Shown: positions 1 to 11,239 of the stretch, one piece after another
Layout: each line of letters opens with the position of its first letter
How positions within the stretch are numbered: the first letter of the stretch is position 1
From: Platycnemis pennipes
Taxonomy: Eukaryota; Arthropoda; Insecta; Odonata; Platycnemididae
NCBI GenBank assembly: GCA_933228895.1
Contig: OW121854.1
Span: forward strand, 7,567,131-7,631,130
DNA length: 64,000 nt
Direction of reading: 5' to 3'
The notes under the pieces: model-generated
Told to the model about the DNA's origin: nothing
Seen by the model: only the letters and a program-made list of their open reading frames with translations
Database searches by the model: none
Translations under genes and position numbers: made by a program

Positions 1-391
1 TATATTGCGAACCCCAACTTGCTATGGTAGACCGGACCATAATCACAAAATTAGAGAAACTGATTGCCGAACTGGCAGACTTAAAATGTCCTTTCTTCCT
101 CGTACAATTAGGGATATGAATAACGGTAAATATATCCAATACGAGTGTAGCAATGATTAACATTGGTCGCTGCATATTGGTATAAGGACTTGAAGCTACC
201 CCAACTAACAGCATGCTTTTGCATGTTTTCTTTGCTATTTTTATCTTCTTTTTTAAATATTGAAGTTTACAACAGTATATAAATACTAATCCTTTTTTAA
301 GCATGATGTGAGTGAGTACATGTTTGGTGAGAAGTCACCACCTGCCACACACCTTTATGGTGGCTTGCAGGGTATTATGTAGATCTAGATT
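1..391 (+). mobile_element. CR1-like LINE 3' end, family A (cut by window edge)
   Basis: The first ~155 bases decode to the C-terminal tail of a CR1-group reverse transcriptase (YYG...DHNHKIRE...CRTD...FFPRTIRD in other copies), followed by a 3' UTR and the shared 3' signature (CCTGCCACACACC, then GGTGGCTTGCAGGGTATTATGTAGAT). The same protein tail occurs at 26.8 kb (plus), 14.4 kb and 4.3 kb (minus). This copy contains stop codons and is a dead, 5'-incomplete fragment. Confidence 0.8.
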
Positions 392-429
392 AATGCATCA
401 CATCACTTTGTTCTCTAATGACCCCATTA

Positions 430-913
430 CACATGGAGGTACAGTGTCGTGGAAGTCGCTTAAAAATACATTGCACACTCCAACTTACTATGGTAGACTG
501 AACTATAATCACAAAATTATAGATATTGATTTCCGAACTGAGATTCAAAATGTTTTTTTCCTCGTACAACTAAGGATATCAATAGGTATAAAAATATCTA
601 ATAGCGAGTATCATCATGAAATCATTTATAAAAATATCTAATAGAGAAAATATCTAGATATAAAAACGAGTGTATAAATGGATAGCATAGATAGTTAAAA
701 ACTTAAAGCTAACTCAACTAACAGCATCATATTGCATGATTGTTTGCTAATTTTTATCTTTTTTCAATTAAGAAGCACTAACTAGTGAGGAAACTTTTCA
801 AATAATCAATGAGCGTTTTGTATTGTGCATGATATGTTGTACATGTTTGGTGCGAATTCACCCGCTGCCCCACATCTTTATGGTAGCTTTCAGGGTATTA
901 TGTAGATGTAGAT
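430..913 (+). mobile_element. CR1-like LINE 3' end, family A, second tandem copy
   Basis: A second, more diverged family A tail follows the first by about 40 bases. It repeats the coding tail (PTYYGRLNYNHKI...) and the 3' UTR, and ends in the same GGGTATTATGTAGATGTAGATGG signature. Part of the 3' UTR holds a local duplication (ATAAAAATATCTAATAG repeated near 587 and 627). An open frame at 312-641 runs across the two copies and is not a gene. Confidence 0.7.
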
Positions 914-1892
914 GGAAAAAATAGCACTTTCACGTGCAAGCATCGACTTCTATGGCATGAAGGTGGAGAGGTGCTGCAATCGATATACACTATCGACCAT
1001 GGTTCCAGAATCGAGAGGATTAAACGCGTTGCCTTTTTGCTTGAAAATGGAATCGTCGTTATCCTTTTGTATCGCACAACACCCGGCGTAATTGCGAGGA
1101 AAATGGACACTAGCGGGACATTTGAAATGTAGGGAGCCACAAGAGTAAAAGAATGTTTTTGTTATTTTTATGGCTTGAAAATGGAGGAAATTATTGTTTT
1201 TTTGTAATTTCATCGTTGCCTGGAATGTGTAAATAAGTTTGAAAGTTGATCTGTTTTTGTTTGTTGACGTTGTTCTGCAAGGACGGAGATTCTTTTGGCG
1301 GTCATCGGAACAGGGCTAGAAAAAAACATGCCAAGCTGTATAAAGACGTCACTTCATTTCTTAATTAAGTAGTTATTAAACGTTTATTGCATCACAGCAG
1401 CTGAAGTTCCGCGTAATCAGTGCGAGTCACTGAAGGTACCAACATGTATCGAGAAGAGCCAACTTTCTAGTGTGAGCGGGTCTCACCTCGAGGGCATATA
1501 TTTATTAACACAATCTTACGGAAGTTATTAATACAATCTTACGGAAGAAACTCATACCTACACTGTAATTCGGCATGGTAGATGAACAACTTACTGGCAA
1601 CTCCATTTCGAGTTTACAATGTTTTTGCCCAATATTCAATCAGCGAACGTATGTCCTATTTTAATTGTATGTTCATCGTATTCAGTGTGAAAGGTATTAT
1701 ATCTTCCATTCTTGTAATCTCGTTTCGCTCGCTGTCTTCCTTGCGAGAATTTCCTCTTGCTAGTGTATTGAGAACTTTGACATTAATCTATTCTAATGCT
1801 TAGCGGATGAATAGTAATGAATGTAATAATAAAACTGTTTATATTCGATAGGAAAACCCATAAAAATTCGTTTAATTCCGTTGCTTTAATGG
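914..1892. other. No recognisable feature
   Basis: Moderately AT-rich DNA. The short open frames here have no recognisable family and overlap on both strands. Confidence 0.5.
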
Positions 1893-2430
1893 AATGGGGG
1901 CGTTTACTCGGAACCGAAATCGCAAATTTTACACGAAATCGTTATATGGAAACGAAAACAAAAATTTTAGTCAAAAAAATTAATCTTCTAACCACAACCA
2001 TTCACTCATAAATCAAAAATTAAAATAAGCAAAAGGTGACGCCCACCGAAAATGCTGCTGTGATAACATTGACGTCATTTTCGTCCCATCCTTGACTGCT
2101 TTTAGGGGAGTGGAAGGGAGTGGAGGGGGATTCTCGGAAAGTCTGCTCGCACATATGCTGTCGCAATCACTCCCATTGGCCGAGTCATCTGTGTCCCCCC
2201 CATTGCGATAATGCAAAGTAGCTTCGCGGGCTCGTTTGTGACTCGACGAAGTCGATATACGTCAGAGGTTACACCGCGCCCACTTTTCAAAAAAGGGTTA
2301 AAAACATCAGTTTTTCGCCGCTTATAACCCGGGAAATAATTGTCGGATCAGAAAACGGAAAAATACGGGTCCTTTTATTTTACAAACTCTATCAGATTCG
2401 GCAATAAAAAATATGGTAAACGACTCCATT
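1893..2430 (+). mobile_element. Family E inverted-repeat element, copy 1 (538 bp)
   Basis: Starts AATGGGGGCGTTTAC and ends with the imperfect inverse (GTAAACGACTCCATT), a ~15-bp terminal inverted repeat. The interior has no open gene. It holds a perfect TGACGTCA palindrome near 2070, a CpG-rich stretch (AGCTTCGCGGGCTC) and an AT-rich right end. Four other full copies lie in the window (14.9, 25.0, 31.1, 48.5 kb), all 535-538 bp. Most likely a MITE-type non-autonomous DNA transposon. Its superfamily is unknown because no target duplication is obvious. Confidence 0.75.
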
Positions 2431-3134
2431 GCAGGGTCTCTCAATATAATATTAATAATTTTTAATAATAATTTTATTTCTTCCGTACATATTTTTATAC
2501 AGTTATTATTGCCGTTCAAGGGAGTGAGTTAGCCTATAAGGCAATAAGCCTGTGACTAGGCTAACTTCAGAATAAGTATATCAGAATATGGTGGATGGTT
2601 ACGCCCACCTGGCTTCACATTCGCATGCGGCCGAGTATAGGCAGGGCCACCTCTACCTTATTTACTAACTCTGTTACGAGCCTTCGAGCTGCCTTGCAGG
2701 GTGGCCGATGAGATTCGAATGGCGTTCTCTTTGGAGCGCCGACTGCGTCCTGGACGATCAATGTGTGGTTGGCAGCCCTGGCTCGCCTTCCACGTGCCGC
2801 GGGTCCCAAGCCGCCCTTCGAGGGAGCAACTGAGACCGCGAACCAGTCAGACGGCGTCTCCCTGCGGGTCGCCCGCTGGAGCATGGGCGGTAAGGGTCGA
2901 GCCACCGAGCCTTCCCCTTCGCATCCACAAAGCGCTCCTCAAGGGTCATAGGGACATCCGACCCTTTTTCCGACCCGCTCCCCTCCCATGTCATCAAATG
3001 TAAAATCACCCGGAAATAAACTCACTCCCCAAATCCGGCGAAATGGTTTGTGTACTCCGCAAATGTTATTCATTCCTTTGTCTCTTCTCTTATTTGTTGC
3101 ACAAGACTACCCTTTCGCACAAGACCCATCCATC
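2431..3134. other. No gene; GC-rich segment 2620-2990
   Basis: An AT-rich strip is followed by about 370 bp of GC-rich DNA. Overlapping open frames occur on both strands (for example 2615-2905 minus and 2701-3003 plus), none with a recognisable domain. The mutual overlap points to composition rather than coding. Confidence 0.45.
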
Positions 3135-3450
3135 CACGTACGTCTACGTCTGCTTAATAGCCTGCGAGCCAACGCGAGGGCGTGTGGCAGGGGGTAAAGA
3201 TCACTACTTAAACTACTTTACACTACTTAAATGCAACTATGAGATGCATTGCTACTAATTAATGGACAAATGTTAGATATAATGGTCTCGAGTACCTTGG
3301 TGGTTAGTAACTACACATTAATGAATTGATAACTGCTTAGAAAAACATTTTTGTAAATATATTTATCGGTATTTCCCTATCATGCACGGTTAGTCATGCA
3401 TCATACAATACAGGCTATTCTAGCAATTTTTTACTTATCTAACCCTTTGA
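3135..3450 (-). mobile_element. CR1-like LINE 3' end, family B (degenerate)
   Basis: On the minus strand this ends with the shared LINE 3' signature. On the plus strand it reads GCCTGCGAGCCAACGCGAGG then GTGTGGCAGGGGGTAAAGATCA at 3161-3205, with a degenerate TACGTCTACGTC tail before it. Segments near 3390-3440 match the family B 3' UTR seen at 23.0 kb. The coding tail is no longer readable. Confidence 0.6.
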
Positions 3451-4007
3451 CTAGACGTAGACAATCACCGGAGGATTATGCTTCGAAGAATACTACAGCC
3501 AATTGTAGCGATGCATTAAAAGATATGAATAGGTTGCGATATTTTTCAATTTGCTGTTTTAAATCTGAAACCGCTACAAAAAGGATGAATGTTGGGAATT
3601 TGTGAAGTAAACTTTTCATATTACCCCGTTGACGCTCACTTGGTAAGAGAAGATTCCTTGTGTGAATGCACTTCAAGGTGTTGAGAAAATGCATTCAACT
3701 TCGGTGTAGTTTGGATTAAGTCTTCGGAAGTTCTACTGCCTTTCCCCTTTAGCTTTGTAGGGACACAAAGCAAGGTGATTCCTGAAGATTGCTCCGAGTA
3801 TTCACTTGTTGGCATGTATCATTTATTATTTTGAACCTGACGGTGAACCAGGCCGAACCTCTGAGAGATGCGGACAGCGTGTTTTTCCCCCTCCCCCCCC
3901 CACCTAACTACTGAGTGTCAGTCCTCGAACCGCAAATTGAATGGCCATTCGTATTCCTAATTCCGTCCCCCATCTCTGATGTTCCTTAACCTATAATAAT
4001 AATATCT
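3451..4007. other. No recognisable feature
   Basis: Mixed-composition DNA with a short C-rich run near 3890-3900. No coding signal or repeat shared with the rest of the window was seen. Confidence 0.45.
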
Positions 4008-4635
4008 ACATCTACATAATACCATGCAAGCCCCCATAATAGTGTGTGGTAGGGGGTAAATACTCACCAAACATGCACTACACATCATGCATAAAAAAGG
4101 ATTAGTAATAATATACTAGTCCAAACTTCACTTTTTAAAGAGGATAGAAATAGCAAAGCAAGCAAGCAATATAATGCTGTTAGTTGGGTTAGCTTAAAAA
4201 GTCATTATACCAACATGCATCTACCTATACTATCCATTGATACCCTCGTATTGGACATATTTACCGCTATTCATATCCCTAATAATACAGGGAAAAAAAG
4301 ACATTTTGAATCTGTCAGTTCGGCGATCCATTTATCTAATTTTGTGATTATGGACCAGTCTACCGTACTAAGTTTGGATTCACAAAATATTTTTAACGTA
4401 ATCACTGAAAATGTTTTATTGGAATTTATTAGGAGATTATTTCTAAATTTCAACCAACGATCTTACAGCAATTCCCATTTTAATTCTATTAATAAACTGG
4501 TTACGCTAATATATTTATCGTTCAGTCCCTTTACAAATCTTGCCGATCTTCGCAACTCACGTTCAAGCCCATTTGGGAGGGATCCCATACACTGGCAGCG
4601 TATTCCAAATGAGATCTAACTAGGAAAAGTAGGTA
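4008..4635 (-). mobile_element. CR1-like LINE 3' end, family A
   Basis: On the minus strand the region from 4630 to ~4270 decodes, with frameshifts, to the CR1-group C-terminal domain: a VRSHLEYAASVWDP block, then the NILRT..YYG and DHNHKI blocks. The 3' UTR then runs to the TATCTACATCTACATAATACC tail (plus-strand reading) at 4008. The 5' truncation lies near 4635. Confidence 0.8.
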
Positions 4636-5364
4636 ATTTCTTGTACAGTTTTTCTCGTACAATAATTTTCAAGCATATCGTGAGGGCACGAGGAGGGAAG
4701 GGTAGCTAACTTCTTGGACATTATCGCCACATTGGCAAGATAACGGTGGAGCTATCGTCAGTTTAGGCTCGCGTGCTTAAACCACCGCTTTTTCCTCCCG
4801 ATCCCGACATTCAATCACCCCCCCCCCCCCCCCCCCCCCTCCCAATGGCAGTCCTGCATCCCTCACCACCAGAGGCGGGGGCGAACTCTTCCGCCGGGGG
4901 AGACACTTATTTCCGCGGTGGGGGAGGGGGATGGTTCCGGGTTCCGGATGGCGCCCGCCGCCCCATTCACCGCCCCTGGCTGCTCCTGTGAGGCAGGGCC
5001 GGCGCTAGAATGCCGTTGGCGCCGAGGGTGGGGGTCTTCAGCGCGGCAATTGGCCTCCTCGCCGCCAGCCAATCAAATTTCCGCGACCGCCACTCCCGTA
5101 AGGCCCTTAAAGAAGTCGCCGCCGGGCCAAGGGGGTGGAAATTGCCTTTCCCTCCCCCGATCGTTGCGAAATAAGGCGAGGGTCGTCCTCGGGCGTCAGC
5201 CTCGCACCCCCTTGGGCGAGATCGGTTTTGGATTATTGGTAAATAATCAGCTCAAATCCCGAGATCAATATTTGAAGCCACAGCGCTCGGCTTCTCGCAG
5301 TCGAGAGGGTTCGGGACATATGCGGACGAGTTGCCGACAGATGCGGACCTCTGAATGAAAAGAA
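4636..5364. other. GC-rich island without a recognisable gene; 22-base C run
   Basis: Positions 4790-5240 are strongly GC- and CpG-rich. An uninterrupted run of 22 C bases lies at 4818-4839. Frames are open on both strands (4918-5358 plus, 4863-5072 minus), as expected from composition, and none shows a known domain. It could be a promoter-type island, but nothing downstream confirms this. Confidence 0.4.
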
Positions 5365-5470
5365 TTGCATCTACAGCAACATAATACCCTTTCAAGTCAC
5401 CACAAAGGTGTGTGGCAGGGGGTGAATTCACACCAAACACGCATTAGATGAAAGGATTGGAAATTATGTT
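5365..5470 (-). mobile_element. CR1-like LINE 3' terminal fragment
   Basis: The plus strand reads ATCTACAGCAACATAATACC, then CACCACAAAGGTGTGTGGCAG and GGGGTGAATTCACACCAAAC. This is the reverse complement of the family A/B 3' signature. Only about 100 bp is recognisable. Confidence 0.65.
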
Positions 5471-5794
5471 ATAGTCTTAACTTATTGTTATTTCTATTGT
5501 TAATTTATTAGTGTTTTATGGCATGGCATATAAGAACCAGTACATTTAAGCAGGGAACCACTCGGACTTTCACATCATCATTAAACATCCCTTATAACCA
5601 TTATAAATACAAAAACTTGTCTATTTTCAGTCCATCTTCAGGTACGACAATTAAACCTCTCACATGCTTTCCCTAATTGGTAAATTTTAGCAATAAATGT
5701 AAATTATATTTACTAACATATGTCAATACCCAACGAGGATTGGGATTTAATGCTTGCAATTCTGAAGGGAATTGAAGTTTCCTGCAATTTCCGA
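5471..5794. other. AT-rich spacer with a weak hammerhead-like motif
   Basis: Mostly AT-rich. On the minus strand, near 5615-5645, there is CCTGAAGATGGACTGAAAATAGAC, a degraded relative of the CTGANGA...GAAA core found in the foldbacks at 35.6 and 39.6-40.0 kb. Nothing else was seen. Confidence 0.4.
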
Positions 5795-6763
5795 TGAATT
5801 TTACACAGTCTGTACGAAAACCAAGTAGTTATGGTTAAATTTGGACCCATCTGTGAATAGGCAACAATAAGGAAAGGAGTGAGACAAGGATGTGCACAGT
5901 CTCCCGTAATTTTTAATTTTTACATCGAGAGAACCATCAATGAAATAAAAGAGAAGTCTTCTGGAGTGACAATCAACGGAGAAAAAATAAGCATGGTGCA
6001 ATTCGCTGATCACATAGCACTCAGAGGAGAGACAGAGAGGGATCTGAACAAGACTCTAGTAGCCATGGAAAGGACAATGGCCAGATATCACCTGAAAATT
6101 AATAAGAAGAAGACTAAGATACTGGTGTGCAGCAGGAAAGAAGAGGCCAAAACCAATGTCAAACTAGGAAAACAAAAACTTTAGAGGTGAAAGAGTTATG
6201 TTACCTAGGAAGCCGAGTAACCAACGATGGACGAAGCAAGAAAGAAATAGTTAGTAGAATAGCCCAGGCAAAGAGGGCATTCTGTCAAAAGAAGAATCGG
6301 AAATACAAGCGTAGAAGTAAGGGAAGAGTTGTAGAACATACATCTGGAGCATGTTTCTCTTACGGCAGTGAAGTATGGACGATGACAGCAGCGGAGAAGG
6401 GAAAAGTAGAATCATTCGAAGTGTGGTGTTACAGAAGATTGAATGGATGGACCAAGTAAGTAACGAGGAAGTCCTAAGAAGGGTGGGAGAAAAAAGAAGT
6501 CTGATGACAACTCTAAAAGGAAGAAGGGACAACTTATTCGGCCATGTCTTGAGACACGATGGCCTGATGAAGACTATCGTCGAGGGATGAGTGAACGGGA
6601 AGATTGAAAAAGGCAGGCCTCGTATGAGATACATGGAACAGGTTGTGAAGGGTGCAAAAGGGAAGAATTACGTCACAATGAAAAGGTTAACCGATAAAAG
6701 AATCGAGTGGAAGCTGTGTCAAACCAATCCTAGGATTGTTTACCAATGATGATGATGATGTCA
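5795..6763 (+). mobile_element. LINE, family C, 3' half (decayed)
   Basis: Decodes in pieces to a non-LTR reverse transcriptase. A GVRQGCAQSPV block (RT finger/palm) begins near 5877. The catalytic box follows near 6000 and reads FADH instead of FADD. The thumb follows, then the C-terminal region (YLGSRVTNDGRSKKEI, GSEVWTMTAAEK, VLRRVGEKRS). The 3' end is a TGATGATGATGATG tail at 6746-6763. Frameshifts and stops split it into several frames. This is the protein type often auto-annotated in insects as an endonuclease-reverse transcriptase. I leave the clade open. Confidence 0.85.
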
Positions 6764-6801
6764 GTTCAATCACTATAACAACAAACATTTTTACAAATAT
6801 A

Positions 6802-6831
6802 CAAGCTGACCCGGCCACGCGTTGCTGTGGC
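6802..6831 (-). other. Helitron 3' terminus with hairpin
   Basis: On the minus strand the element closes with a GCCAC...GTGGC stem (6831-6827 paired with 6818-6814, 8-base loop). About 12 bases then lead to a terminal CTTG followed by T at the insertion site. Helitrons end in a short hairpin and CTRR before a T, so CTTG is one step from consensus. The position directly after the helicase relic supports the call. Confidence 0.7.
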
Positions 6832-8055
6832 TCAATCTGGTTAAATGGAAAGCGCACGTTTATAGTATGTTTAATTTCACAATTCATATGGGTATACAAT
6901 ATTTTTTGTTGTTCCATTGTCTGTGCAGATATAGACATTGTTTGGTTTGCCGACTCTAGAACACGCTACATACACGTAGAACACGCAACACACACGCAAC
7001 AAAATACACGTACATGTGAGAAGCAATCCGTGTCTAGATCTAAACCGCATAGTTCTAAAGATTAGCCCTCAGCTTTGTTGATGGTGAATGCAAATACCAA
7101 TCGAATTGGGAATAAAATCACTTAAATTGAAATGGCATATCTTTTGGATACATAGGAATGCGAGGAATGAGGACATCTTGGCCTATGAAAGTTCCTGTCC
7201 AGATTGTGGATTCTACGACGTTGCTCATTAATTTATTTACTGAAAGCCGCGTGCCGTTGCAAAGCTTTGGCTGGTTGATATGTAGCAACATGATAATTGG
7301 CACGCCATTTTCAAGTTCAGTACGTGCGGTGGAATCCCTGGCAGATCGAGTAAATTCAAAAATTCCGTTCGATAACCAATTGAATCATCTGCTTCCACAA
7401 CATCGTCGACGGTCTTGTACATATGTGCCTGCGTCGTTTAGAGTGTTAGACTGAATAATATTGTTTAGTTCGCAAAAGCCTTTGTTCTTGGCCGCAAGAA
7501 TAGCTCGTTCACTTAGCCAATTGTGATCCTTATAATTGGTTTGAATATTGGGAAATACTTTTTCAACCATCTCTTCTTTTCACGTTACTAAATTGCAAAA
7601 TTTATGAGGCAATGAATTTTACCTGAGGTCAGATCAGCCGGCACCTTTCCGTTCCCAATTTCCAGCAATTTATGTGAGTATATCTCAGCTGATCGATTGT
7701 TTTGCAGCTGGACACGCATATTTGTATATAATTTTAACGCCTTTACATGTCGTCACAAAGTATAATATTTCAGGCAAGCATTTATTTCATCCGCTAGTGT
7801 CAATCGAGATATTACAGGTAATGTTTGCCTGAATTGTCGTGCAAGCAATATTAATGCGTTCTCAAATGGTCTCAGGATTCCACGGAAATCTTGCAATGAT
7901 CAATCCAGAGCCTCGAGCGATGCTTTGTGCACCATTGTGCATTCATCCCAAGCAATAAGTTGGCATTTCTGAAATATTTGTCCCATGCCGGATGATTTGA
8001 ATATGTTGCACGTGAGTGTTTCAATGAATTGCAACTTCAATGGGATGCACATCCC
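6802..8055 (-). pseudogene. Helitron Pif1-type helicase relic
   Basis: On the minus strand, broken frames decode to the C-terminal half of the Pif1-like helicase carried by Helitron rolling-circle transposons. In order: a Walker B-like QLIAWDECTMVHK (about 7968-7930), FRQTLPV (about 7838-7812), the LSERAILAAKN block (about 7520-7480), the PKLCNGTRL block (about 7275-7245), VLIPRIPMYPKDMPFQFK (about 7175-7120), a degraded TINKA box (about 7090-7065) and a closing KNIVYP block near 6900. At least two frameshifts and several stops are present. The replication-initiator and N-terminal helicase parts were not found. A Helitron-type 3' end follows at 6802. Confidence 0.85.
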
Positions 8056-8089
8056 GTCTCCAGTGTCGATATTGTATTCTCGATATTGT

Positions 8090-8715
8090 ACAAACCTTCA
8101 TGGAGTGAACAAAACAACTAACCAAAGCTTCATGGAAATTGGATGAATGTTGTGGTAATGCATGAAGTTATCAATATTGTATCAATACAGTATCGATATT
8201 GTAATGATACTTTATAAAACTTTGAAAAAAAAAACACCTAAATAATTTCACCTCAATTTTATATCAATAATGTATAGATGTATCCATATTTTATCGATAT
8301 TATATCGACACAGTATCGATATTGAATTATCGATTTTATAGAAACCTTCTCGGAGCGTACTCAACAACTCTCCAAAGTTTCATGGCGATCCGAGAATGGT
8401 GTATTAATGCATAAAGGACAAACACATTATATACATTCGATGCAGTATCAATATTGCAACGATACTTTCCTTTTAAAAAACTAAATAATTTCACTTCAAT
8501 TTTGTATCAATAATGTATCGATCTATCGATACTTTTGCGATATTATATTCATAAAGTATCGATATTGAAATATCGATTCCGTAGTCCTCTTTTGGGAAAT
8601 GTACTCAACAACTTCCCAAAGTTTCATGGCGATCTGATGAATGGTGTAGTAATGCATAAAGGACATACAGACACACACACACATACATTCATTTTTATAT
8701 ATATAGATAGATAGA
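8090..8715 (+). repeat. Tandem repeat, ~243-bp unit, about 2.5 copies
   Basis: The block ACTCAACAACT..CCAAAGTTTCATGGCGATC...GGTGTAGTAATGCATAAAGGACA recurs starting near 8094, 8338 and 8580 (spacing 244 and 242). The units are rich in TATCGATA-like words (ATATCGATTC, GTATCGATATTG). The last unit ends in a CA-rich run and TATATATAGATAGATAG. Abutting the Helitron relic, it could be Helitron non-coding sequence, but this is inference. Confidence 0.7.
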
Positions 8716-10389
8716 AGACAATGTAATATAGTGCATTTTATTGCCTCTTTCAATTTAAATTACTCAACATTTCTACATAATTGTACATTTGGACTAATAT
8801 TTTGGTGCGCGATTAAATTTTCTAACTTTTAATATTCTGCTGTTTCGATACAAATCACCACGTTTTTGTTTTAAAGCATGCAACAGACGGAACTCTGTGG
8901 CATTTTGATACCCCCCCTCCTCTCCTCCTTGGACACTAGCCCTCGGCGGACTAATTACCCTCCGGACTTTGCCGGAGGACTTGCACAACAGGCAAGCGAC
9001 TAACGACAGTGGGAGCCAACGACGCCAACAATGCCAACGATTCCAAAATGCAACGATTCCGCACTTCACCGTAGTTCGTCCGCGCCGTCCACCACGCCGT
9101 AACCTCACCAGAGAATTCTTCACTTAATGCGGACGAAGAGCAGAAGTTAGGCCATTACACAGGCCATCAGTTAGTGTGCTTCCGCCGTAGTGTGAAAAGA
9201 GTTCCTGATGCTCCAATGATAAATTTTCACCTCGCTCACTTTACCCATTTCACTTTCCCTCCCCTCAAAATTCTACCTATCGTCTAATTCTACGTTAAGC
9301 CCCATTCCACCTTCAACCTTCGCGAAAACACCCCCTCCTTGTGCCAGAAAAAACCTACACTCTCACCCCGTCTGTTCGAGTACTCTGTTCAAGTTCGATT
9401 TCGTCTTGCTGAGTATGTGCGGCGGTCTCGAGTCAGTTTTCTGAGATTTCGTCGTTATCGAGAGTGTCCTAATGTCTACTCGCTACTTATCCAAGTTGCT
9501 AGGGATTTCCCTGATGGGAAGAATGTTTCAATGGTTGGTTTTTAATTGCTTTGTCTATTATTGAAATACATATTTTGGTATAGTTACATTTCATTAATGT
9601 AATTTCTTTTTCTTTTTGACCTCCTGATTCGTATATCGAAAGAATCGTTGGTCGCAGGAAGTTAAACTCTCCGAATGACGAAACTTCTTTTCAAATGCAT
9701 TGGTGTCTTGAGTCTCCCGTTGCTGTCGCGCCCGACATGTTTCATTTATTCCCAGAGATTCCCTCTCCCTGCATTTCCCCTCTCCCTGTATTTCCCCTCA
9801 CCCCGCCCCCACTCTCCCCTTCCTGGGACTCCCTGATTGATACGTGAACGTCCGCTGCACGAATTCTCGGCCATGTTCCGGTCGCCAGGGACATCCATCC
9901 ACCCTCTCCATCCGCCCTGCCCTCCCCACCTCCTCCTCCAGCTCCTTGTAAGTCGTAAAATGGAGTGGGAAGGACGGCGAACGCACTTAGAAGCCCCCTC
10001 ATTCATTTTGGCACTTCACTGCCACGTACAATCCGCAGCCAACGCCCCTGGTCCCCCTCCACCCCTGGTGACGACGACGATGGGAACCCTAGGGTTCCTA
10101 ACCTAGGGTTTTTCTGATTCACATGGCCTAACTGCATCTCTTTCCCATCCCCTGTAGGAAGTGCTTCTTGCTTGAAGTTCCACTCACTCCCCTACTAGTA
10201 GACACTCCTTGGGGTGTGTGTCTTTCTGTTTCGAATACTTCCTTTTGGTCCCCACGTTGTTGCCTGCGACAGACAAAAGGTGTTCTGGGCAATCGTCTGC
10301 AGTAATACATGGCCAAACGGGGGACAATTTTGGCGTGATACTTATTGAATTTGATGGATTTGATAACGTAAATAAATTCACTTTGTAAA
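8716..10389. other. No recognisable gene
   Basis: Pyrimidine-rich DNA with overlapping frames on both strands near 9740-10106, none recognisable. No repeat shared with the rest of the window was seen. Confidence 0.45.
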
Positions 10390-10410
10390 ATTCCACAGAT
10401 TTATTAAAAC

Positions 10411-10446
10411 TGACCCAGGTTTCGACTTACACAGTCATTATCAAGG
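10411..10446 (-). other. Hammerhead-ribozyme-like motif at Penelope-like 3' end (degenerate)
   Basis: On the minus strand: CCTTGATAATGACT, GTGTA, AGTC, GAAA, CCTGGGTC. The stem II arms (GACT/AGTC) and a short ACC-TG-GGT stem III followed by C fit the compact hammerhead form. The CTGANGA box, however, reads TTGATAA, so two core positions differ and activity is doubtful. Confidence 0.5.
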
Positions 10447-10771
10447 TGACAAGTGTACATCACGAACCTTTTATAGACAGAATTGAGTGAGGGTGATTGA
10501 GGATTGAGGAAGGTGGCAGGGGATGATAGGGAAGGAGTCAACGTGCGGGAAGAGTATGCTTGGTCTAAGGTGGGAGTGGGGAAGCGGGGGCATTTGAGCG
10601 AGCATTGTTAGGAATTTCATTATGGGAGGGGGAGAACGGTAAGGTAAGGAGAGGAGATTGGGAAGGGAGCATATCATTCAGCACACATACATTAGATGTT
10701 TTGGAATACAAAAAAATTTCAAGGTTTTCCGTATAGTTCAGCTTGTGGCCCTTACACTGCGAATGACCGAC

Positions 10772-11239
10772 TTATGGGATGAAGTCACTTCGGTGGTCTT
10801 CCTCTATTAAATGCTTGGCGAACTGGGAACTTTCATTACCATTCATTAAACAGCGCTGATGTTCTTTTACCCGGATACGGATAACACGTCCTGTTTGCCC
10901 AACACAGACGACTTTACATTTGGTATCTTTGCAACTAAGTAGGTATACACCACTTTTAACAAGCGCATCATATTTATGTCTAGAATCAAATAGTAAGTTA
11001 CTCAAGCAGTTAGAGTTGTAAAATGAAATCTTAAATTTCTGTCTCCGTATATAATTGGCTATTTGACTTGACAATTTGCCAATAAACGGAAGTTTGCACC
11101 ATCTTTTAACAATATCTTGCTGAGGTATGTATAAACTAAATTTTGCGATATATCTTGGAAAGAGGAAATGTTTAACAAAGCAAAAACACTCTTTAAAAAC
11201 AGTTGTCATCACATACGTCTTGACTGTATTCTCGCTCAT
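10772..11239 (-). pseudogene. GIY-YIG endonuclease domain of a Penelope-like element (155-codon open fragment)
   Basis: An uninterrupted frame of 155 residues. The first ~60 residues resemble the linker after the Penelope RT (LPFIGKLSSQIANYIRR, then FYNSNCLSNLLF). The GIY-YIG core follows: SGVYLLSC at about residues 96-103, and VVCVGQTGR about ten residues later, where VCVG replaces the family's YIG. Next come a basic RIRVKEHQR helix and AKHLIEEDH. In these retroelements the domain nicks target DNA for priming. There is no RT in frame upstream, and the ATG used is only the first Met of the open stretch, so I call it a gene remnant. Codons remain open throughout, which suggests modest age. Confidence 0.8.

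Noticed and set aside
312..641. 109-codon frame
   Set aside because: Runs across two adjacent LINE A tails.
8094..8640. CRISPR-like spaced repeats
   Set aside because: The unit is ~243 bp with diverged copies, i.e. an ordinary tandem repeat.
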